Source of the DNA: Agelaius tricolor
Lineage: Eukaryota; Chordata; Aves; Passeriformes; Icteridae
Assembly: GCA_023055355.1 (NCBI GenBank)
Contig: JALJCS010000001.1
Location: forward strand, 47,559,381 to 47,623,380
Direction of reading: 5' to 3'
DNA length: 64,000 nucleotides
This document shows, piece by piece, positions 14,101 through 64,000 of this stretch. The notes beneath the pieces are model-generated. The model did no database searches and was not told where the DNA came from. It worked only from the letters and a program-made list of their open reading frames with translations. The stretch's first letter is position 1; every line of letters starts with the position of its first letter. Made by a program: the position numbers and the translations under genes.

Positions 14101-14729
14101 CGCCAGGGCGGCGACTGAACCCCCTGGGCCGGACTGCCCCGCGGGAGCGGCCGGGATGCGGCGGCTGGGGCAGGGGGGATGGAGCGGCTGCGGCCGGCAG
14201 GGAGCGGTTGGGAAGCAGGGACGGAGCGGTTGGACCGGTTGGGAAGCGGCAGGGATGGGGCGGTTGGGGCGGTTGGGAAGCCGCGGGGACGGGGCGCGGT
14301 ACCGCCGGTACAAGCGGCCGAGGAAGGACCCAGCAGGACAGGGAGGGACAGGCGGCGCCCGCGGCCCCAGCACCCACCGAAGAGGCTGCTGCTGAAGCCG
14401 TCCCAGACGCAGCCGGCGGCGTCCCACACCCAGCGGCTCCTCAGGCAGGACATAAAGGTAAGGCTCACGCCGAAGACGGACACCAGCAGGTCGCTGAGGC
14501 TGATGTTGACGAGGAAGAGGTTGGTGGGCGTGCGGAGCCGCTTGAACTTGTAGTAGAGCACCAGCACCAGCAAGTTGTTGCACAAGCCCAGCATGCCGAT
14601 GGTGGCGACCAGCAGCGCCAGCAGCTCGTAGGTGCCGGCGCTGAAGAGGGGCCGCTCGCCCGGCACCTCCTGCTCGGGCGCCGCGGGCTCCGGGCGGCTG
14701 GAGGTGGCCGTGCCGTTCGCCGCGGGCAT
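1901..14729 (-). CDS. OPN3: OPN3 (encephalopsin/panopsin), exons 1-3; 3' exon off the left edge
   Basis: This is a seven-transmembrane opsin of the OPN3 group: a light-sensitive or light-independent G-protein-coupled receptor of the plasma membrane, expressed in brain and many other tissues. Coding segments 14729-14378, 3414-3095 and 2152-1901 join in frame (352+320+252 nt = 308 codons). Visible hallmarks, in this numbering: N-glycosylation sequon NGT at 5-7, cysteines C107 and C181 for the extracellular disulfide, ERY at 131-133 (the D/ERY motif), CWMPY at 260-264, the retinal Schiff-base lysine K292 in FAKSS, and NPVIY at 298-302. The sequence follows vertebrate OPN3 closely, for example [22 protein letters not shown] and [11 protein letters not shown]. 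No stop codon or frameshift interrupts the three exons. The last exon (cytoplasmic tail, about 90 residues in mammals) is not found in 1-1900. Identification is from remembered family sequence; I am very sure of the family. Confidence 0.96.
3095..3414 (-). CDS. OPN3: OPN3 exon 2: TM3 to end of TM5
   Basis: 320 nt, 107 residues counting the split glycine. Acceptor TTTTACAG|GAATTG, donor AGAATG|GTAAGT. It encodes the ERY motif at the end of TM3, TM4 ([18 protein letters not shown]), the second extracellular loop with its disulfide cysteine ([13 protein letters not shown]) and TM5 ending GHILHAVRM. It joins exon 1 in phase 1 and exon 3 in phase 0. Intron 2 (2153-3094) holds nothing I recognise. 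Confidence 0.96.
3692..4073 (+). mobile_element. Solo LTR of an endogenous retrovirus (class II-like), with 6-bp target-site duplication
   Basis: A 382-bp element starting TGTAGCC and ending CATCACA (TG...CA ends). It is flanked on both sides by the same 6 bases, AGCCAA, at 3686-3691 and 4074-4079. An AATAAA polyadenylation signal is at 3994-3999, after an AT-rich stretch, with a pyrimidine-rich segment before the end, giving plus orientation, opposite to OPN3. There is no internal gag/pol sequence, so it is a solo LTR left by recombination between two LTRs. A 6-bp duplication is typical of ERVK-like (class II) elements. It begins 277 bp upstream of OPN3 exon 2. The exact family name needs a repeat library. 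Confidence 0.85.
8911..8967. repeat. Perfect 25-nt palindrome plus partial direct copy
   Basis: Arms 8912-8923 and 8925-8936 are perfect reverse complements (12 bp) around a single G. A 16-nt piece of it (8914-8929, CTGCATACCAGTGGTA) is repeated exactly at 8952-8967. The spacer carries two copies of TAGCTGCTG at 8936 and 8946. Confidence 0.9.
11767..11960. repeat. A/C-rich low-complexity tract
   Basis: About 190 bases almost without G or T on the plus strand, made of runs such as AAACAAAAAC and CAAACAAAC. Long open frames on both strands here (lysine/asparagine-rich one way, phenylalanine/valine-rich the other) come from this composition and are not genes. Confidence 0.85.
14150..14305. repeat. 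Degenerate G-rich minisatellite at the 5' end of OPN3 intron 1
   Basis: The plus strand repeats variants of GGTTGGGAAGC, GCAGGGACGGAGC and GGGGCGGTTGG several times in about 155 bp. Spacing is irregular, so unit boundaries are approximate. It begins about 70 bp inside the intron from the exon 1 donor. Confidence 0.7.
14378..14729 (-). CDS. OPN3: OPN3 exon 1 (coding part): N-terminus, TM1, TM2, start of TM3
   Basis: The chosen start ATG is at 14729, giving [12 protein letters not shown]. Its context GAGCCATGC has G at -3, and the length before TM1 (about 32 residues) suits the family. TM1 is about residues 33-60 ([17 protein letters not shown]...) and TM2 about 70-94 ([14 protein letters not shown]). 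The exon ends in SLF plus one base, with donor TTCG|GTGGGT at 14377. Reading frames that run on past 14377 are intron sequence that stays open only because it is GC-rich. A second in-frame ATG with the same context lies 57 codons upstream at 14900. Confidence 0.93.
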
Positions 14730-15112
14730 GGCTCCCGGCCGGAGCGGGGCTAAGGCTCCCGGCTCGCTCCCAGCCCCATCGCACGCCGATGCTCCGGGCA
14801 GGAGGAGGAGGAGGAGTCCCCGCGGCCTTCCCGCCCACGGAGGGCGCGCCCTCGAGTGGCTTCGCCCTCGCCTGCCCCCGGGCGTGCCCGGCCTGGGCAT
14901 GGCTCCTTGGGAGCAAACCGGTCTCGTCGCCCTGTTGCCGCGGTGAGCAGCCCGGTTGTGGCCGGGATGTGGCTGTTATTTCCTCTTCCTTAAAAATCCT
15001 GTGCGCTTTGGCTGGGCCACGGCTGCCGCCAGCAGCGCTTCCCTCACGGGGACCGCGTTCGAACAGACCTGCTCCGCGGCCAGCTCCGGGAAGAGGTAGA
15101 ACCGATATTTAG

Positions 15113-18100
15113 GCTTCTTCCCCAGATGTCCTGCCAATGAAAACTCCTGCTATAGCACTAGTGTCTTCTCAGGAGATTCCCCGCAGTGCTCAGAGCTTGC
15201 CTCTAGGAGTTGGAGCCCCACAAAGCGACCCGGCACCACCATGGCCCGTGCAAACCTGTGGTGTGAGCGAACACTGTGTCAGCCATGGGCAAGTAAGACA
15301 CCACAGTTTGCGCCGTGAAGGCGCCTGTTTTATACCTGTGTCTCCCCTGTGTGTTGTACAGGAAAACAGTGGATGCCTGTGTGCAGCTCTAGCTGCTGTT
15401 AGGCATGGTGTTGCCCCAGACCCCAGCTGTGTTAGGGTGTCTCCGAACCCAACCCACCCCGGCGTGTTTCGCAGGGAATTTTGCTCACCATGGTTCTACA
15501 CCCAGAACACCGACCAAGCATTGGTTTTCCTCACGGGAAGACCTCTAGTGTGTTTGCTTTAATATGTGTTGATATGTGATAGCCTTCTTAAGGCCAAAGA
15601 AAACTTTCAGTTTAGGTCTATTCTTACTCTATTAAAAAAAAAAAAAACCAGCTGTGAAAGCAGCAGAATTTTAGTATTTTAGTGGATACATATCTTGTCA
15701 AAAAATAGGTTTTTTTCTTCTCTTATACACAGCGGTATTAAATGGTCTAGATTAAGCGTGAACTGAGACTGAAAACATGGATAGTTGAGGTAGGTTTGAT
15801 GTCTTTCAAAACAAACCTATATACAAATTATGGGCTTCTCATGGCAGTAAATTTTATATGACAAATTACTGCTGTAATACAAGGCAGTAGGAATAAAGTC
15901 ATAAGTCAGAAAAATTAAGTACTTAGGTGTTACTTAGGTTAAAATACCTATTCTTGTTAAAGTTAACTATATTTATTATCCGTGTTGTTAAATCCCTCAT
16001 ATACTGATGTAATCAGTAATTGAAAATTACTTTATAAAGGTAGTTCAGTCTGTTTCTTCATCACCAGTCAACAGGGCTTTTCTCACTGCAAAAGAAGGAG
16101 CAGCTTCCTTTCTCAAAATCAATTATATGTTTTTACCATAAAAGCTGTATTTACAGAACACATGACCTTCCAAAATTTCTACTGTAGTAATAGACCACAG
16201 TACTTGAGTATCAGTTTTAGGGAAGACATAATTTTGTCTTTCCTCATCCACAAAAGAAATTAACTTGTACATGACAGACCATGTGCAAAATTATTATGTC
16301 AGTGCACAGTTATGGGTTTGTCACTGCATTCTAAAAGTCTAACAATGACATGACTGTATCAAATTAATGCTACACCTCATTGAGAGCAAGACATCTCTAT
16401 CTTCTGCCTCTTAAGGAAAATCTTAAATTGTGTATATTGTTATCCCTGCAAAATGAAAGGAGAGAAAAGGTGGTAAGAAGAATGGGAAAAATTTAATGTA
16501 GTGTTTAGTACATTCCAGATAACATAGTGTCCATTGGCAGATTCCATTATACACTTAGGGTTTCTAAGAGGTATTTCACTAAAGCACCTGTCAGAAATAC
16601 TCCCTCTAGATGTCTTTGAATTTATTGAAGGTAAGAGAACCCATAACTTGCATTTTATAAAGATCATATCTCAGAATGTCTGGTTTGGGCATTTTTGTAG
16701 CAAAGCTACATAGATCCATAGATGTGCAATCTTTCCAATGCTTTATTTGCAAAGGTCACTGTATTAATACTGTCAAATTGCTAACGTTATTCAAGTGGTC
16801 TTGGATACTTCATAAGCAGAGTTCCATTTGTTTTCCATGCAGTGTCACTACTCATATGAGGCACAACAAAAAGAAATGTTGTTTTATTGTATCATCAGGT
16901 CAAAGGCAAAGCTGGAAACGGAACCTTGACTCCAATTCTAGTGCAGATTCTGTTTTACCTAACCCACTCTAGAACCAATGCAGCTATGGTTTTAATAATC
17001 TACTTAATTCTTAGTCAATCCTCTTCTGCTGCAAAAAAGGGTTTTACTTTTATTTTTACCATTGCATGAAAGGATAGACCAGAACCCTAAAAGTGTGACT
17101 TACTGGAAGTGCATCAAAGTACTAAACATGTGTGTAGCTGAGCTCATGGGATATGTACAAGAAGAAGCAAGAATAGAGGGTCCCCAGTCCTGTACTACAA
17201 AAACAGTCTCTGAAACTCCCAAGGACTTCCTAGATGTCTTCTGCAACAGTCCTTTGATCTTGTTGTCTGTTATGCACAATTCACGTGGGGTAGGGGAACG
17301 CTTTGGCCGTAAATTTTCAGGTGGCCAACATATGCTTACATATGCACAAGACAAACCTTAAAACCCAGCCTTGGAACTAATAATTCACAAGTAGAAAGTT
17401 TGCAGATGTCTGGTGCCTTCTTCAAAAGTTTATAGTATTTAGTGTTTGGAATGCTTCAGCACACAAGAGCGTTGAGTGTCGTATGTTAGAGCTGAAGATT
17501 CTGAGGCACAGTAAATAAACTTTCAAAGTCACTGCTAGTCTCTAAGCTTGGGTAGAAATACAAACCACAAATGTGACTCCCCACATTGTAACTGCACCAT
17601 TAAAAATGTCTGGCCTTTTGCAGTGAGAACATTGTGGAGTGGAAAAAGAGTGCTTTAAGGCATTCAAGAGACCTGTTTCATTTTATGTTCACTGACTTAT
17701 GTGTTGCTTTCACTCATTTTCTCTGTTCTCTGTCTTTTGCTAGTGTGCCTTTGAAGTCACATACTCTTTCCTATCTTTCCTGACAAGGAGAGAGTGAGCA
17801 GGAAAGCCAGGCTTTTGTCTGTATTAAATACAGTTGTTCTAGGAGTCAGATAATACTGAGGTTTTCATGCCTGTTTTGAATTTTGTAAGCTTATTATTTC
17901 TAAGGTCATGGTATAGAGCCAGAATGCAGGCTGCTCAAAACCAAACCAAAACAAAACTTCCCAAAAACTCTGGCTACCTAGCTTCAGATTTGTTTGTTTG
18001 TTTGTTTGTTTTTTACAGTACTCTCCTGGCATATTTCTTTTTCTTACATGTTGTTTTTGCTATTCTTTAGCCTTAGAGGCAGATGAAAGCTGAGTGATTA

Positions 18101-20549
18101 TTTGCTGTATCTATATATAGCTGCAGGATATGTCCACAGGGAAAGCGTAAGTGTGGACAGAAGAAATCTTTCATCTGTTGTCAACCTCTTGGCATTAAAA
18201 TGAGGCTTTTAATATAGATCTACACTTGTTGATAATGCAACTTTTTAAGTAAAAAACCCCAAAATACATAACCCTAATGGCAAAGGTTTAAAGCTAGGGC
18301 TTTGTCTTGCAGAACTTGTAATCCTACATGTATAATCTAGTCCATATTGGGATGTGAACTTTAAATCATAAAGCAGGTAAAGTGCTAATGTTGCAAGATT
18401 GTGAGAATAGTCTGGGCTGAGAGAAGTGCTTGGCTCAGACCTGGCTCACTGAAGCAAGCACAGGTGTTTTCAGTGAGGGAAGGGGACCCAAGCAGGCTGT
18501 CCTGGGAGGTGGTGGCGAGCAGTCAGAGCATCTGTGCTGCAGCTGGAAGTTGGCTGCAGCCTGTTCTGTGATGTGTGAGCTCTGGTATACCTGACATGTG
18601 TACAAAGAGCTGTACTAGCTGCAGCTGTGAGTCATCTCACCTAAATGATGCATTTGAAAGTTAAGTGCTTAAGACCAGTAAGATGAATCACCCTCTGGAA
18701 TTTTTTATTGACTGGCACATAAGATGACTTGAATAATTAACTTTTAGATGGCTAACTTAGATGAGATGAACTTCATCTTGTCTAGAGAAACCTTTGTGGG
18801 ACTGTGCTATGTGTTTAGGAGGCAGATGCATATTGATGCCTCTGTGGCACTTGTTTCTTGCAGACTAGATTAAAAGAGGTGGTGATATATGCTTGTGCCT
18901 GCTGACATCATGATGTCCTTGGTTGTACAGACTCAGCTCATAGGGCAGGCTGAACTCTAAACACTAGCATAGAATAACCATTGTAAGACCAGCCACACCA
19001 TTGTTTGCAACAATAACACTTTTTAAATTTATTTGTGATATAAGCTGTTTTTTTAAGGAATAAAAAAAACCTTGCATAGTAGTTCATACTTTTGCTGCAG
19101 CTTCTTGTTAGTGTGACAAACATAAAGTGACAAATATAAAGTGTTTACAACCTCACTGCCTTGTTGTCATTTTCCAGAGCCCAACATACAAATCAATATA
19201 TAGTTCATAGGAAATTCAGTTTTTAAAACTATCACTTGATCATTTCAGCCACTGTTAGTGACAGAGAGGAGCAGATGCACTTTATAGCAAGGAGCACTTG
19301 TGGGGTGTTAATATTGAAAGAAAAGTGAAAAATTGAGCCAGTAGAAAAAAAGAGTGAGCTAATGTAAATAGTGCCCCTTAAACACTGTTCCACAGAAGAA
19401 ATTTAATTTTGACAGTGCTAAAATTTATTACTTGCCGAGCCCTATACTGGTCAGAGAGTTCAGTCAGTCTGAACTGAAGCATCTCTATACTGATTCAACT
19501 TAAACACAGCCAGGTTTAACAGGATGTTTATAAGGAAGAGATAGCAAAGGATGTGTAAGTTATCAAAGAAATCATCTTCAGGGACTGATTATTTTTTTTC
19601 CCTTTTAGATGACTGGACTTGACCAAAATCAGAGTCAGAAATAGTCTTTTATGTCCCAGAGCCTCTTCAGAGACAACTAAGGCCAGTTTAGATCTGCTGT
19701 GTGATCGACTTCAGGCTGTTCTGAACCATCATTTTACTTGGGGAGAATTTGCTTTTACATGAGACCACCAGGAAGAGTGACTGGCAGCCTAGTACAGGCA
19801 GGAAAAAAGATCTATCACCTTTGCTGTTTGTCTTCTTCAGTAGGTTTGGGTTATTTGTTATGAGCCATCCAATTACATGGTCAGAATTTTAAAACTTGCA
19901 TGGCATTTCACAGACTTATGGTAGTTATTGAGATAATGATTGAAAATTACTGATTTTTCAAATGAGGTGCCAATCCTACAATGAACTTGCTGCAGCTGTT
20001 TTTTGTACCCATACAGACATATCATTATCTTTGTATCTGAGAATTTCCAATAACTGAGACTAATAAGATTATGTGGTAGGAAGAGTTGAGAGAGTCAGCT
20101 TCTGAACATACATCAATTATATCATATTCCATATCCAGTGCTTTCCACACTATCAGTAAGAGAGACAGTGAAGGAAATGCTTTTCATTCAGTTAATGCTA
20201 CTGTAGGGCTACTAATGCAAGGACTTCCTGACTTATCAATTAAATATTGAATTTGCCTTTTAGACTTTGCTTATCTTCTAATGCAATTCCTATCTTCTCT
20301 ACTTTGTTTTTTCAGTCCACTCAGTCATCACATCTTATTTTTAAATTCTATGTATTCTATGTAAAAAAAATTCTATGTAAAAAAAAAATATTTTTTTTTA
20401 TTTTAAACATTGAAGACAACAGAATCTACTGGTACTGAAAGCAATGATTCCTCATTTGGGGTTTCTTTGTGTTTTCATTATGTTACATAACATGAAGTTT
20501 CCACATGGCTGTAAGAAGATCTCTCCCTCTTGTCTTCTGTTCATAAAGG
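15113..20549. other. Intergenic or 5' non-coding region between OPN3 and WDR64
   Basis: No coding exon or RNA gene is recognised. It contains a poly-A run near 15634, a TTTG microsatellite at 17990-18010 and a GC-richer patch at about 18420-18600. A strong splice acceptor ends the region directly before the WDR64 ATG (pyrimidine tract 20519-20540, AAG at 20546-20548). Part of this stretch is therefore probably a 5' intron of WDR64 and hides at least one non-coding exon. Confidence 0.6.
17988..18012. repeat. (TTTG)n microsatellite
   Basis: About five tandem TTTG units followed by a short T run; intergenic. Confidence 0.9.
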
Positions 20550-63207
<42,658 letters not shown>

Positions 63208-64000
63208 GTAACAGTGCATTTTATCTTCCTTGGCACAGTAATTTGGTATTTTGTTGTAGTAAAATGATGCAATGTTTCTCCAAGATACATTATTTGAATT
63301 GAGATTTTATTTGTAATTAATCAATTCAGGTCCATACAGTTAATTAACTTTCCAAGTCTTAAACTTTCATAATGCTTGTCAAGCGATATGATATGTTATT
63401 TTTTCCACTCAGCTCTCCCTTTTTCCTCTAAATGGTCTCATAAGTCTCAGTTATGTTGAAGAATTCAACAGAAGGTAGCTTTTGCCCAGTATCAGTTTTC
63501 CAGTGTACCATAACTTCTTTTATCTCTATGAGATAATTTTGTGGCAGCAGACTTTTTCTTTATTTTAAACCTGATAAAATCCTCCTGCTTTTAGGTACTC
63601 TCAGCAAAGAGGCAAGCACATCAAAGGGTGTAGCCAAAAGATTCCTCTTTAAACAAGCTAGAAGCTTCCATAGATTGGTAGTATTGGATAAAAAGGGAAT
63701 TTTAGCCAAATATGCTCATTTTGAAAGAAAGGCATTGCACCTGTATCTCACTTCAGAAACACTTGTCTTCCCATGTATATGCAAAGGCAGTGGTAGCCAA
63801 AAGGATTCAGTATGGTTTAAATATTTATGCAGCTTTAAATTTTTAGCAATTCGACAGCTTTTTTGCTCTTGTGAACCATAAAGCTGGTTTATGGCCTTAT
63901 GTTGCTTTAAAATCTTCAAGAAGCTTATGCGACTTGATTATCAGTGCTACTTAATTGAATGTAAATTCTCTTTTTGGCATTATAACTTAAGGATTAGTTT
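63208..64000 (+). other. WDR64: WDR64 intron 17 or possible alternative end
   Basis: No convincing next exon is seen. An acceptor-like TGCTTTTAG at 63586-63594 would continue in frame for 19 codons and then stop (TAA at 63650-63652). That would end the protein about 345 residues short of the mammalian length. No AATAAA follows before 64000, so the real exon 18 is more likely beyond the window. Confidence 0.5.

Larger units (their letters stand above)
3415..14377 (-). other. OPN3: OPN3 intron 1 (about 11 kb)
   Basis: This is non-coding sequence between exons 1 and 2. It contains the solo LTR at 3692-4073, a perfect short palindrome at 8912-8936, an A-rich low-complexity tract at 11767-11960 and a G-rich minisatellite near exon 1. 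The rest shows no coding signal: open frames are short, scattered and without family resemblance. No intronless CHML-like gene, which mammals carry next to OPN3, is present. Confidence 0.75.
14040..15112. promoter_or_regulatory. GC-rich, CpG-rich block over OPN3 exon 1: presumed promoter island
   Basis: GC content and CpG frequency rise sharply against the AT-rich flanks, from the 5' end of OPN3 intron 1 through exon 1 to about 380 bp upstream of its ATG. No clear TATA box is seen, which fits a CpG-island promoter. The island could also serve plus-strand transcription: a good splice-donor sequence, GCCGCG|GTGAGC, lies on the plus strand at 14943. The many overlapping open frames here on both strands reflect the lack of AT-rich stop codons. 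Confidence 0.8.

Noticed and set aside
13938..14900. A 320-codon minus-strand open frame as one single-exon gene
   Set aside because: Only the part up to 14378 is opsin. The rest reads through the exon 1 donor into GC-rich, repetitive intron. Overlapping frames on both strands in 14038-15112 are composition artefacts.

Overview
The window looks like nuclear DNA of a bird, most likely a passerine (songbird). Exons are short, separated by long AT-rich introns with GT-AG borders. The interspersed repeats are bird-type CR1 LINE pieces, an avian ERVL-like LTR fragment, a compact solo LTR with a 6-bp target-site duplication, and a tRNA-Ile-derived SINE with a CR1-like tail, a class described in passerines. 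There are no operons, CRISPR arrays or bacterial features.

Two protein genes lie head to head. On the minus strand (1901-14729) is OPN3, the encephalopsin/panopsin gene. Its coding exons 1 to 3 are here (14378-14729, 3095-3414, 1901-2152; 308 complete codons), with the retinal lysine, the ERY motif and the disulfide cysteines intact. Exon 4, the C-terminal tail, is not in the window and should lie beyond the left edge. A GC-rich, CpG-rich block (about 14040-15112) covers exon 1 and the presumed promoter.

On the plus strand (from 20550 to beyond the right edge) is WDR64, a WD40-repeat protein gene. Seventeen exons can be joined by reading frame and splice sites, giving 716 codons plus 2 nt. 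The family protein is about 1,080 residues, so roughly a third of it is off the right edge. The OPN3-WDR64 pairing matches the vertebrate order KMO-OPN3-WDR64-EXO1.

Region by region: 1-14377 is OPN3 exons 2 and 3 and introns, with a solo LTR at 3692-4073 just upstream of exon 2. 14378-15112 is OPN3 exon 1 and the CpG-rich block. 15113-20549 is intergenic, or an unrecognised 5' part of WDR64. 20550-31681 holds WDR64 exons 1 to 8, plus a possible extra 39-nt in-frame cassette exon at 21883-21921. 31682-53907 holds three large introns around exons 9 and 10, with a CR1 copy starting about 30 nt after exon 10, a SINE and other repeats. 53908-64000 holds exons 11 to 17.

The most interesting signals are: an RNA hairpin (14-bp stem) that buries the exon 10 splice donor, followed by an open frame running from exon 10 into the CR1 reverse transcriptase; the cassette exon candidate; a strong splice acceptor directly before the WDR64 ATG, which implies an unseen upstream exon; two diverged copies of an unnamed repeat of about 240-270 bp; and several near-perfect short inverted repeats. 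I found no wholly new gene system.
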